Source: JBFWUM01 sp050247255
Lineage (GTDB): Bacteria; Acidobacteriota; Vicinamibacteria; Vicinamibacterales; UBA2999
Assembly (NCBI GenBank): GCA_050247255.1
Contig: JBFWUM010000012.1
Location: 22,908 to 86,907 of the forward strand
Reading direction: 5' to 3'
Length of the DNA stretch: 64,000 nucleotides
In this document: in pieces, positions 53,396 to 62,335 of the stretch
How the letters are laid out: each line of letters opens with the position of its first letter
Position numbering within the stretch: position 1 is the first letter of the stretch
Made by a program: the position numbers and the translations under genes
Notes under the pieces: model-generated
What the model was told of the DNA's origin: nothing
Databases searched by the model: none
The model's input: the letters and a program-made list of their open reading frames with translations, nothing else

Positions 53396-56104
53396 TTAGA
53401 ACGGCGACACGTCCGAGCTCGTGCCGCCGGCGGCCGGAATGTACGCCTTCTGCACGTAGTCCATCACCATCCGGTCGGCGCTGAAGCGCCACCCCAGCGT
53501 GCGAATGGCCCGTGTGACCCGCGCGATCCACGCCCGCGGCAGCCCGTCGGCATCGCGATCGTAGTAGAGCGGCACAACCTCCTCGCGCAGCGTCCGCAGC
53601 AGCGCCGACGCGTCACGGGCGTCATGCTCGTCGATCGACGCGTGCGTCTCGCCCATGCCGATCGCGAAGCCGTTCAGGCCGTCGTAGGCCTCGGCCCACC
53701 AGCCGTCGAGCACCGACAGGTTGAGCGCGCCGTTGAGGACGACCTTCTGGCCGCTGGTGCCGCACGCCTCGAGCGGCCGCCGCGGATTGTTCAACCAGAC
53801 GTCGACCCCCTGCACCAGATGGCGGCCGACGTTGATGTCGTAGTCCTCGATGAACACCACCTTGCCGATGAAGCGCGGGTCGCGCGTCAGCCGGGCGATC
53901 TCGCGCAGCACGTGCTTGCCCGGACCGTCCTGTGGATGCGCCTTCCCGGCGAACACCAGCTGGATCGGCCGCTGCAGGTCGTTGACCAGGCAGGCGATCA
54001 GCTCGATGTCGCGCAGCAGCAGGTTGGCGCGCTTGTAGGTGGCGAACCGGCGGGCGAAGCCGATGGTCAGCGTATCGACGCTCAGCGCCCGCCGCAGCGG
54101 CGCGATCACCGCCGCCGGCTCGCCGCGCCGTTCGGCCTGGCCGACGATGCGCCGGCGCGTGAACGCGATCAGGCGGTTCTTCAGGATCTGGTGGGCTTCC
54201 CACAGCTCGCCCGCGTCGAGCCGCTCGACGTCGTCCCAGAACCGCTCCCCGTCCCGGCTGCGCGCCTCCCACCCGGGGCCGAGGTGGCGCTCGTAGACCT
54301 GCCGCATCTGCGGCGCCAGCCAGCTGCGGACGTGCACGCCGTTGGTGACGTGGCCGATCGGCACGTGGTCTTCGCGGAAGCCCGGGTGCAGCCCGGTCCA
54401 CATCGCCCGCGAGACGTGGCCGTGGAGCGACGACACCGCGTTGGCGCGGCGGCTGGTCTTCAGCGCGAGCACCGTCATGCAGAACGCTTCGCCGCCGTCG
54501 TGCGGGTTGACGCGGCCGTGGGCGAGGAACGCCTCGCGCGACAGGCCGAGCGCATCGCGCAGCGGGCCGAGGTGCTCCTCCACCAGGTCAGCGGGAAACC
54601 GATCGTGGCCGGCCGGCACCGGCGTGTGCGTCGTGAACACGACCTGCGCGGCGACGCGGCGCTGCGCCTCGGCGCAGTCGATGCCCTCGCGCTCCATCCG
54701 CTGGCGCACCAGTTCGAGCGCCGCGAAGGCGCTGTGCCCTTCGTTCAGGTGCACCACGCCCGGCACGATGCCGAGCTGGTTGAGGGCGCGCACGCCGCCG
54801 ACCCCGAGCAGCAGCTCCTGGCGGATGCGGGTGCGCGAGTCGCCGCCGTAGAGCCGCGCCGTCAGGTCGCGGTCCTCGGCGCCGTTGCCCTCGATGTCCG
54901 AGTCGAGCAGGTAGAGCGTCACCCGGCCGACCTGCACCTGCCACACGCGCGCGGCGATCGGCCCGGTGCGCGTCTCGATCGAGACCCTCGCCGGCACGCC
55001 GTCCGGCCGCAGCGCCGGGGTGATCGGCAGCCGGGCGCCGTCGATGTCGAGATACTCCTCGAGCTGCCAGCCGTCGGCGTCGAGGTGCTGCCGGAAATAC
55101 CCCTGGTCGTAGAACAGTCCGACGCCGACGAGCGGGATGCCGAGATCGGACGCGCTCTTCAGGTGATCGCCGGCCAGGATGCCGAGGCCGCCGGAGTAGA
55201 TCGGCAGCGATTCGTGCAGCCCGAACTCCGCCGAGAAATACGCGACCGGACGCGCCGCCAGCACGCTGGCGTGGCGCGCCCCCCAGGTATGGGTCGACGC
55301 GAGGTACTCGCGCAGGCGGCGGTACGCCTGGTTGATGCGGCCGTGCATCGCCAGCTCGGATGCCCGCTCCTCGACCTCGGCCGCCGACATCTCGTCCAGC
55401 AGGACGATCGGGTTCTGGCCGCAGTCGCGCCACCGCACCGGGTCGAGGTCGCGGAAGATCCCCGGCGACTCGCCGTCCCACGACCACCACAGGTTCTGCG
55501 CGAGGACCCTGAGCCGCTGGTGCACCGGCGCGACGAAGTGACCGAGCGCCCGCGCTTCGGTCACCAGCGGCGCCACCTGGACGCCGGCCGTCGTCAGCAT
55601 CCGCACGTCGTCGTCGGTGAACGGCCGTTCGCTGGCCGTCTGCACCACGAGCACGCCCTGGAGGACGCCGCGCTCGATGATCGGCACGCCGAGGAACGTG
55701 CGGTACGGGTCCTCGCCGGCCTCGCGGAAGTACTTGAAGCGCGGATGGTGCATCGCGTCCTGCACCACGATCGGCCGCGCCTGCTCGGCGACGAGGCCGG
55801 CCAGCCCCTCCGAGGTCCGCATCCGGACGCGGCCGACGCTTTCGGGCCGCAGGCCGATGGTCGCGGCCAGCACCAGCGTCGTGCGATCGGCCTCGAGCAG
55901 GTAGACCGAACAGACGTCGGTCCCGAACCGGCGCTGAATCAGGTGGACGATGTTGGTCAGGGTTTCCGAGGGATTGCCGCTGCCCGACACGAGGTGGCCG
56001 ATCTCCTCGAGCGTCCAGAGCAGCGACGGTTGTTCCGGCAGGGGAATCGACGGGTCCGTCACGGTCCAGCCGGGCCAGCAAGATCGCTGCCCCGTTTCGC
56101 GCAC
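53396..56104 (-). CDS. glgP: Alpha-glucan phosphorylase with N-terminal GAF domain
   Basis: The 902-residue protein opens with a GAF domain (about residues 28-165) whose sequence (GTDVCSVYLLEADRTTLVLAATIGL) resembles the sensor domain of the nitrogen phosphotransferase PtsP. A DUF3417-type region follows (RVLAQNLWWSWDGESPGIFRDL), then the GT35 catalytic body with YFSAEFGLHESLPIYSGGLG and HLNEGHSAF. The pyridoxal-phosphate lysine lies in ACGTSGQKVVLNGALN. The enzyme phosphorolyses alpha-1,4-glucans to glucose 1-phosphate, and the GAF domain could make it responsive to a small ligand. The start is a GTG at 56104; a GTG at 56062 is possible. Confidence 0.93.
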   Translation of the reverse strand: MRETGQRSCWPGWTVTDPSIPLPEQPSLLWTLEEIGHLVSGSGNPSETLTNIVHLIQRRFGTDVCSVYLLEADRTTLVLAATIGLRPESVGRVRMRTSEGLAGLVAEQARPIVVQDAMHHPRFKYFREAGEDPYRTFLGVPIIERGVLQGVLVVQTASERPFTDDDVRMLTTAGVQVAPLVTEARALGHFVAPVHQRLRVLAQNLWWSWDGESPGIFRDLDPVRWRDCGQNPIVLLDEMSAAEVEERASELAMHGRINQAYRRLREYLASTHTWGARHASVLAARPVAYFSAEFGLHESLPIYSGGLGILAGDHLKSASDLGIPLVGVGLFYDQGYFRQHLDADGWQLEEYLDIDGARLPITPALRPDGVPARVSIETRTGPIAARVWQVQVGRVTLYLLDSDIEGNGAEDRDLTARLYGGDSRTRIRQELLLGVGGVRALNQLGIVPGVVHLNEGHSAFAALELVRQRMEREGIDCAEAQRRVAAQVVFTTHTPVPAGHDRFPADLVEEHLGPLRDALGLSREAFLAHGRVNPHDGGEAFCMTVLALKTSRRANAVSSLHGHVSRAMWTGLHPGFREDHVPIGHVTNGVHVRSWLAPQMRQVYERHLGPGWEARSRDGERFWDDVERLDAGELWEAHQILKNRLIAFTRRRIVGQAERRGEPAAVIAPLRRALSVDTLTIGFARRFATYKRANLLLRDIELIACLVNDLQRPIQLVFAGKAHPQDGPGKHVLREIARLTRDPRFIGKVVFIEDYDINVGRHLVQGVDVWLNNPRRPLEACGTSGQKVVLNGALNLSVLDGWWAEAYDGLNGFAIGMGETHASIDEHDARDASALLRTLREEVVPLYYDRDADGLPRAWIARVTRAIRTLGWRFSADRMVMDYVQKAYIPAAGGTSSDVSPF

Positions 56105-56276
56105 GCGTTTTCCGGCGTGAACTGCACACCGATGCCTGGTGACTCCGACAAGTTCGGCGCCTCATTCACAAGGTTCTACAAAACCGTAGGCTCGGCGCCG
56201 TCACGAGACCGCCCCGGGTATCGCCGCAACCATCGCCCGTTCAGCGAGTTGCCGGCGCCGCGCTGAACCGACGCAA

Positions 56277-56576
56277 ATGGCGCACGGGTTGCTCTGCCGG
56301 TTCGACATGGCCTTTGCTGCTCTCGTCGATCGCGTGCGCGACGACTTTCTCGAACTACCGAACCTGGAGCTCTCGCTGGCCCAGGCCGTGCGTCTCTGGG
56401 GGCTCGGCGCCGACGACGCGCGGTTCGTGCTCGATTCGCTGGTCGATGTGGGCTTCCTGCGCTGGACGCCGCGGCGCACGGTCGTGCGCGCCAGCCGCGC
56501 CTCGCTGCCGGCCCTGCCGGAGCCATCCCACATTTCTGTCTATGCGGTCAGCCGGCGCCACAAGTCTGTCGGATAG
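56277..56576 (+). CDS. Small winged-helix-like protein
   Basis: The 99-residue protein contains a compact helical core (LVDRVRDDFLELPNL, then LSLAQAVRLWGLGADDARFV). A short wing-like end follows (LVDVGFLRWTPRRTVVRAS). The pattern resembles small winged-helix proteins seen widely in Acidobacteria and Proteobacteria. It overlaps the ATP-grasp gene by 35 bases and diverges from glgP, so it may regulate or accompany the following three genes. The family name is uncertain. Confidence 0.6.
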   Translation: MAHGLLCRFDMAFAALVDRVRDDFLELPNLELSLAQAVRLWGLGADDARFVLDSLVDVGFLRWTPRRTVVRASRASLPALPEPSHISVYAVSRRHKSVG

Positions 56577-58011
56577 CGGCCTCTTTGCCGGCTACGAGAT
56601 CGGCCAGCCGTACGACGAGGTGTTCGCCGCCCCCGGCGAGCCGCGGCCGCACTGCCGTGCGCTGCTCGAGGAACTGGCGGCCGCCTCGGCCGACACGCTT
56701 CGGCGACGCCAGGTCGAAGCCGACAAGGCGTTCCTGACCCAGGGGATCACCTTCACCGTCTACGGCGACGCGCAGGGCACCGAGCGGATCTTCCCCTTCG
56801 ACCTGCTGCCGCGCATCATCACCGCGCGCGAGTGGGAGGTGCTCGAGCGCGGGCTGGCGCAGCGGCTGACGGCGATCAACCTGTTCCTCCGGGACGTCTA
56901 CCACGAGGGGCGTATCCTCGCCGAAGGCGTCGTCCCGCGCGACCTGGTTTACAGCTGCCGCCACTACCGGCGCGAGATGCGCGGCGTCCACGTCCACCGC
57001 GACATCTACGTTTCGGTCGCCGGCACCGACCTGGTGCGGCTGGAGGACGGCCGCTTCGTCGTGCTCGAGGACAACCTGCGTGTGCCGAGCGGCGTCTCCT
57101 ACATGCTCGCCAACCGCGAGGTCACCAAGCGGGTGTTCCCGGGACTGTTCAACCGCTACAACGTCAAGCCGATCGCCCACTACGGCCAGGCGCTGCTGGC
57201 GACGCTGCGCGCCCTGGCGCCGGCCGATCGCCAGGAGCCGACCTTCGTGGTGCTGACGCCGGGGGTCGGCAACTCGGCCTACTTCGAGCACGCGTTCCTG
57301 GCGCGCGAGATGGGCGTGCCGCTCGTCGAAGGGCGCGACCTGCTGGTCCACGACAACATCGTCTACATGCGGACGACGTCGGGCCTGCGCCGGGTCGACG
57401 TGATCTACCGGCGGGTGGACGACGACTTCCTCGACCCGCTCGCCTTCCGCGCCGACTCGCACCTCGGGGTGGCCGGCCTGCTCAACGCCTATCGCGCCGG
57501 CAACGTCTCGCTCGCCAACGCGATCGGCACCGGCATCGCCGACGACAAGGCGCTCTACGTCTACATTCCGGCGATCATCCGCTTCTACCTCGCCGAGGAT
57601 CCGATCCTGCCGAATGTCGAGACCTTCCTGCTCGCCGACCGCGCGCAGCGGCAGCACGTGCTCGAGCACCTGGACCAGCTGGTGGTGAAGGCGGTCGGCG
57701 AGTCGGGCGGCTACGGCATGCTGGTCGGCCCGCACAGCACCGCCCGCGAGCGCGAGGCGTTCCGCGACCGCATTCTCGCCGAGCCGCGCAGCTTCATCGC
57801 CCAGCCGACGCTGGCGTTCTCACGCACCGCCTGCTTCATCGACGAGGCGATCGAACCGCGGCACATCGACCTGCGGCCGTACGTGCTCTTCGGCGATGGC
57901 GTCAGCATCGTTCCCGGCGGCCTGACGCGGGTGGCGCTGCGCCGCGGATCCCTGGTCGTGAACTCGTCGCAGGGCGGCGGCTCCAAGGACACCTGGGTCC
58001 TGCTGGAGTGA
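56542..58011 (+). CDS. Circularly permuted type 2 ATP-grasp protein (COG2308)
   Basis: The ATG at 56542 gives 489 residues, the usual family length; the longer frame upstream is a shadow of the small gene before it. Diagnostic stretches include DVYHEGRILAEGVVP, LEDNLRVPSGVSYMLANRE and TPGVGNSAYFEHAFLA, with the C-terminal VNSSQGGGSKDTWVL. Members are predicted ATP-dependent carboxylate-amine ligases and always travel with an alpha-E protein and a transglutaminase, as here. Peptide-bond formation or modification is inferred for the set; the product is unknown. Confidence 0.92.
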   Translation: MRSAGATSLSDSGLFAGYEIGQPYDEVFAAPGEPRPHCRALLEELAAASADTLRRRQVEADKAFLTQGITFTVYGDAQGTERIFPFDLLPRIITAREWEVLERGLAQRLTAINLFLRDVYHEGRILAEGVVPRDLVYSCRHYRREMRGVHVHRDIYVSVAGTDLVRLEDGRFVVLEDNLRVPSGVSYMLANREVTKRVFPGLFNRYNVKPIAHYGQALLATLRALAPADRQEPTFVVLTPGVGNSAYFEHAFLAREMGVPLVEGRDLLVHDNIVYMRTTSGLRRVDVIYRRVDDDFLDPLAFRADSHLGVAGLLNAYRAGNVSLANAIGTGIADDKALYVYIPAIIRFYLAEDPILPNVETFLLADRAQRQHVLEHLDQLVVKAVGESGGYGMLVGPHSTAREREAFRDRILAEPRSFIAQPTLAFSRTACFIDEAIEPRHIDLRPYVLFGDGVSIVPGGLTRVALRRGSLVVNSSQGGGSKDTWVLLE

Positions 58012-58979
58012 GACCGATCGTGCTGCTGTCCCGCGTCGCCGACGCCCTCTACTGGATCAGCCGGTATCTCGAGCGCGCCGAACACACCGCGCGCGTCGTC
58101 GGCGTCGTCGTCGACATCGGCCTCGGCCGCGCCGGGGCTGAGACGGAAACCGGGGCCATCAGCAGGCTGTACGGCAGCCTGGGGCTGCCACCGGTGGCGG
58201 CGCCGGGACAGCTGGGCGCGTTTGCCGCGGCGGCGCTCTTCGATCTGACGAACCAGAACTCGGTGGTCAGTTGCCTGACGGCCGCGCGCGAGAACGCGCG
58301 CCAGGTGCGCGAAGAGATCAGCGCCGACATGTGGGAACAGCTCAACGCGCTCTTCCTGCGCATCCGGCAGCTCCACGCGGATCAGGCGCACGGCTCGCGC
58401 ACCCACTTCGTGTCACGCGCGGTCATCGACGGCATCCACCTGTTCCAGGGCACGACCGACGGCACGATGGCGCACGGGGAAGGGTGGCAATACCTGCGGG
58501 CTGGTCGGTACATCGAGCGAGCCGGGACGACGGCGGCGCTGGTCGAGGCCTTCGTGGCCGACCCGATGGGCGGCGCGGACGCCGAACCGCTCGACCGCGC
58601 CGACTGGGTCGCGCTGCTGCGCGCCTGCGCCGCGCTCGAAGCCTATTCGCGGCACTACACCGCCGACGTACGTCCCGAGCGCGTGGCGGAGTTCCTGCTC
58701 CTCAACGGCGAGTTTCCACGGTCGGTCCGCTTCGCCGCGGCGGCGATCGAGTCGGCCCTGCTCGACCTCGGCCGGCGCAGCGGCCGCCGCGCCGGCGGTC
58801 GTGTGGAACGGTTGTCGGGCCGGCTGCACGCCGCGCTCGACTATGGGCAGGTCGACGAGATCCTCGATCAGGACCCGCGCGGCTACCTGCTGGACATCGC
58901 GTCGCAGTGCGCGCAGATCCATGCCGCGCTCTACCAGACCTACGTCACCTACCCGATCGAGTCGGCGCTGCCCGCATGA
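58008..58979 (+). CDS. Alpha-E domain protein (COG2307)
   Basis: A GTG at 58008 overlaps the stop of the ATP-grasp gene (GTGA), giving 323 residues; a GTG at 58020 in the same frame is an alternative. The all-helical protein starts with LLSRVADALYWISRYLERAEHTAR, the family hallmark, and ends with the usual Ala- and Tyr-rich helix. It is always coupled with COG2308 proteins and is thought to form a complex with them. It overlaps the transglutaminase start (ATGA). Confidence 0.92.
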   Translation: MRPIVLLSRVADALYWISRYLERAEHTARVVGVVVDIGLGRAGAETETGAISRLYGSLGLPPVAAPGQLGAFAAAALFDLTNQNSVVSCLTAARENARQVREEISADMWEQLNALFLRIRQLHADQAHGSRTHFVSRAVIDGIHLFQGTTDGTMAHGEGWQYLRAGRYIERAGTTAALVEAFVADPMGGADAEPLDRADWVALLRACAALEAYSRHYTADVRPERVAEFLLLNGEFPRSVRFAAAAIESALLDLGRRSGRRAGGRVERLSGRLHAALDYGQVDEILDQDPRGYLLDIASQCAQIHAALYQTYVTYPIESALPA

Positions 58980-59929
58980 GATACGCCGTCAAGCACGTCA
59001 CGCGTTTCGCCTACGAGTCGCCCATCGCCGAGAGCGTCATGGAGGTGCGGATGCAGCCGCGGAGCGAGGGCGCGCAGCGCTGCCTGCAGTTCGCCCTCGG
59101 CACGACGCCCGGGTCCCGGGTCCTGATGCACGTCGATCACGACGGCAACACCATCCATCACTTCAACATTCCCGGCAGCCACTCGCGGCTGACGCTGACG
59201 GCCACGGCGCTCGTCGACTGCGATGCCGTTCCGTCGGTGCCGCACCGGCTCGGGCCCGGCGGCTGGACCCAGCTCGACGCCATGAGCGCCTCCGGCGAGC
59301 ACTGGGAATGGCTGTCGCCGAGCACGTTCACCGCCGCGACGCCGCTGCTGGGACGCCTGGCCGACGACATCGGCATCGAGCGGGGCCATTGCCCGCTGGT
59401 GATGCTGCGCCGTCTGATGGGCGAGATGTACAAGCGCTTCGAGTACAGCCCCAGGACCACTCGCGTCGACTCGCCCATCGATGAAGCGCTGGGCAGGCGG
59501 CAGGGAGTCTGCCAGGACTTCACCCACATCTTCATCGCCCTCGCGCGGGGGCTCGGCGTGCCGACGCGCTACGTCAGCGGCTATCTGTTCCCCAACCAGC
59601 AGCGGAACGATCGCTCTGTCGACGGCGCGACGCACGCCTGGGCCGAGGCGCTCCTGCCCGAGCTCGGATGGGTGGGCTTCGACCCGACCAACAACCTGCT
59701 GGCGGAAGATCGCCACATCCGCGTCGCCGTCGGGCGCGACTACGCCGACGTGCCGCCGACCCGCGGCGTGTTCAAGGGGACGACCGTCGTGAAGAGCGAG
59801 CTCGCCGTCTCGGTGCGCATCGGCTCGATCGACCAGCCGCGGGCCGAGGTGCTGCCCTTCGCGCCCTGGACGTCGCGGGACGGGGGCGGCGGCGCCGCGC
59901 CGGAGGGCGCGCCTGATCAGCAGCAGTGA
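58976..59929 (+). CDS. Transglutaminase-like cysteine protease family protein
   Basis: The 317-residue protein has the N-terminal beta domain of bacterial transglutaminase-like proteins (MRYAVKHVTRFAYESPIAES). The catalytic core has Cys in RQGVCQDFTH, His in DGATHAWAE and Asp in GFDPTNN. It is the third member of the ATP-grasp/alpha-E/transglutaminase set, each gene overlapping the next. It probably cleaves or transfers an amide bond in the peptide made by the ligase partner. It converges with glpK after 16 bases. Confidence 0.93.
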   Translation: MRYAVKHVTRFAYESPIAESVMEVRMQPRSEGAQRCLQFALGTTPGSRVLMHVDHDGNTIHHFNIPGSHSRLTLTATALVDCDAVPSVPHRLGPGGWTQLDAMSASGEHWEWLSPSTFTAATPLLGRLADDIGIERGHCPLVMLRRLMGEMYKRFEYSPRTTRVDSPIDEALGRRQGVCQDFTHIFIALARGLGVPTRYVSGYLFPNQQRNDRSVDGATHAWAEALLPELGWVGFDPTNNLLAEDRHIRVAVGRDYADVPPTRGVFKGTTVVKSELAVSVRIGSIDQPRAEVLPFAPWTSRDGGGGAAPEGAPDQQQ

Positions 59930-59945
59930 GGCGCTGGGAACGTCC

Positions 59946-61442
59946 TTAGACCCAATCGAGCGATCGGCTGACCGCCTGCGACCAGCGCGCGCGCAACGCC
60001 TGCCGGCGATCGTCCGGCATCTGCGGGGTCCAGCGGCGGCTCTCGACCCATCGCGAGCGGAGATCGTCCAGGTCGCGAAACACGCCGATCGCCAGCCCGG
60101 CGGCAAACGCGGCACCGAGCGCCGTGGTCTCCCTGATCTGCGGCCGCACCACCGGTCGATTGATCAGGTCGGCCTGCGACTGCATCAACAGCTCGTTCAC
60201 GGTCATCCCGCCGTCGACGCGCAGGGTGTCGAGGCGCACGCCTGAATCCTGTTCCATCGCCTGCAGGACGTCGCAGGTCTGGTACGCGGTCGCTTCGAGC
60301 ACCGCGCGGGCGATGTGCCCGCGGTTCGCATAGCGGGTCAGGCCGATGATCAGGCCGCGGGCGCCGTCGTTCCAGTGCGGCGCATACAGGCCCGAGAACG
60401 CCGGCACGAAATAGACGTCGCCGTTGTCGGGAACGGTCTGCGCCAGCGCCTCGATGCCGTCGCTGCTAAGAATCAACCCGAGGTTGTCGCGCAGCCACTG
60501 CACGAGCGCCCCGGCGATGGCGATGCTTCCTTCGAGCGCATAGTGCGGTGCGTCCTCGCCCATGCGGTAGGCCACCGTGGTCAGCAGGCCCGATCGGGAT
60601 CGGACGACGGACGTCCCGGTGTTCAGCAGCAGGAAGCAGCCGGTGCCGTAGGTGTTCTTGGCCTCGCCGACGCGAAAGCAGGTCTGCCCGACCAGCGCCG
60701 CCTGCTGGTCGCCGAGGATCCCGGTGATCGGCACCCCCGCCACCGGCTCGACCGCGGCCTCGCCGTAGCGTTCGCTGCTGGAGTGGATCGCCGGCAGCAT
60801 CGCCCGGGGAATCTCGAACTGCGCGAGCAGTTCGGGGTCCCAGTCGAGGGTGTCGAGGTGCATCAACTGTGTCCGGCTGGCGTTGGTCACGTCAGTGATG
60901 TGACGTCCACCGTTGACGCCTCCGGTCAGCTGCCACACCAGGAAGCTGTCGATGGTCCCGAACAACGCGTCGCCCCGCTCGGCCAGCGCCCGCGCGCCGG
61001 CGACGTGATCGAGCACCCAGCGAATCTTCAACGCGCTGAAGTAACTCGACAGCGGCAGCCCGGTGCGTGAGCGGAAGAACTCGACGCCGGGGCTCTGGCT
61101 GTACGCGGGCAGGTACTCGGCCACGCGGGTGTCCTGCCAGACGAGTGCGTTGTGCAGCGGAACGCCCGTGCGGCGGTCCCACACCACCGCCGTCTCACGC
61201 TGGTTGGTGATGCCGATCGCGGCGAGGTCGCTCGCCTGCAGCCCGCCGGAACGGAGCGCGCCGGCGATGACCGTCTGGGTGTTGCGCCAGATCTCGATCG
61301 GGTCGTGCTCCACCCACCCGGGTTGTGGATAGATCTGCTCGTGCTCCACCTGCGACTCGGCCACGATGCGCGTGGCGTCATCAAAGATGATGAACCGGGT
61401 GCTGCTGGTTCCCTGATCGATCGCTCCAAGACAGGTCGGCAC
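59946..61442 (-). CDS. glpK: Glycerol kinase
   Basis: The 498-residue protein is of normal length for GlpK. It has the FGGY-family ATPase start GAIDQGTSSTRFIIFD, then WVEHDPIEIW, the substrate-side NALVWQDTR, and the GSIAIAGALVQWLRDNL and VDGGMTVNELLMQ segments. It phosphorylates glycerol to glycerol 3-phosphate. No glycerol facilitator or glpD is next to it. It stands alone between a convergent transglutaminase gene and, 115 bases upstream, an SDR gene. Confidence 0.96.
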   Translation of the reverse strand: MPTCLGAIDQGTSSTRFIIFDDATRIVAESQVEHEQIYPQPGWVEHDPIEIWRNTQTVIAGALRSGGLQASDLAAIGITNQRETAVVWDRRTGVPLHNALVWQDTRVAEYLPAYSQSPGVEFFRSRTGLPLSSYFSALKIRWVLDHVAGARALAERGDALFGTIDSFLVWQLTGGVNGGRHITDVTNASRTQLMHLDTLDWDPELLAQFEIPRAMLPAIHSSSERYGEAAVEPVAGVPITGILGDQQAALVGQTCFRVGEAKNTYGTGCFLLLNTGTSVVRSRSGLLTTVAYRMGEDAPHYALEGSIAIAGALVQWLRDNLGLILSSDGIEALAQTVPDNGDVYFVPAFSGLYAPHWNDGARGLIIGLTRYANRGHIARAVLEATAYQTCDVLQAMEQDSGVRLDTLRVDGGMTVNELLMQSQADLINRPVVRPQIRETTALGAAFAAGLAIGVFRDLDDLRSRWVESRRWTPQMPDDRRQALRARWSQAVSRSLDWV

Positions 61443-61557
61443 GGGACGCTCCTCGCGGTTCGATCAGGACAGCCGCAGTTGCCGCTCCATCGCCGGCCAG
61501 TGCCTGCGCCAGCCGGCTGTCAACGCGGCCACCTGCACTGGCAGATAACGGGCGCTG

Positions 61558-62313
61558 TCACACCGCCGTGTAGCCGCCGTCGATCAGGTAATAGCCGCCG
61601 GTCATGAACGAGGCGTCATCCGACAGCAGGAAACAGACGAGCGGTGCGACCTCCTCCGGCCGCCCCAGCCGGCCGAGTGGGTGCCGGCTGATGAGCACCT
61701 TCCGGTACTCCTCAGGCAGGTTGGCCAACAGCGGCGTGTCGATGTAGGCCGGGCCGACGCAGTTGATGCGCAAACCGCGAGGCCCGTACTCGGCCGCGGC
61801 GTTCTTCGTCAGCCCCACCACGCCATGCTTAGCGGCCGTGTAGGCGGCATTGCCGATGGCCGCCACGGTCCCATGGATCGAGGCCATGTTGACGATGGCG
61901 CAGGCGCGCGGATCGCCCGCCAACATCGCCGGAATCTGGTAGCGCATGCCGTAGAGCACGCCATTCAGGTTGATGTTGATGACGTGGGTCCAGTCGGCGA
62001 GGTCGACTTCCCCCGCCGGCGCCTGGGCGCCGCCGATGCCGGCGTTGTTGACGGCATAGTGCAGCGCGCCGTAGGTCTTCACGGCATGATTCACCACACG
62101 CTCGGAGTCCTCCGGGCGCGCGGTGTCCTGCTGCACCGCCGTCGCGGCGCCGCCGTCGCCCCTGATCGCCCCGGCCACTCGCTCCGCCCCCTGGAGATTG
62201 ATGTCGCTCACCACGACCGACACGCCGTCCCGCGCCAGCGCCCTGGCAATCGCTTCGCCGAGCCCTGATCCGCCACCGGTGACGATGGCCACTTTCCCCT
62301 TCAGTCCGGTCAT
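61558..62313 (-). CDS. Short-chain dehydrogenase/reductase (SDR)
   Basis: The 251-residue protein is a classical SDR. It has the cofactor motif TGGGSGLGEAIA, the acidic residue after strand 2 in VSDINLQGAE that favours NAD, the NNAG motif, and the catalytic Ser and YTAAK in MASIHGTVAAIGNAAYTAAK. The C terminus ends in GGYYLIDGGYTAV. It is of the glucose 1-dehydrogenase or 3-oxoacyl reductase type; the substrate cannot be told. It stands 22 bases after the TerC gene and could share its transcript. Confidence 0.92.
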   Translation of the reverse strand: MTGLKGKVAIVTGGGSGLGEAIARALARDGVSVVVSDINLQGAERVAGAIRGDGGAATAVQQDTARPEDSERVVNHAVKTYGALHYAVNNAGIGGAQAPAGEVDLADWTHVININLNGVLYGMRYQIPAMLAGDPRACAIVNMASIHGTVAAIGNAAYTAAKHGVVGLTKNAAAEYGPRGLRINCVGPAYIDTPLLANLPEEYRKVLISRHPLGRLGRPEEVAPLVCFLLSDDASFMTGGYYLIDGGYTAV

Positions 62314-62335
62314 GCTCGCCTCCAGGCCCGACAGC

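Noticed and set aside
56528..56571. Two more ACA-N4-TGT dyads (CCACA-TTTC-TGTCT and CCACA-AGTC-TGTCG) as activator sites
   Set aside because: They lie around the ATP-grasp start inside overlapping coding sequence and no -24/-12 element is near; chance matches are plausible.
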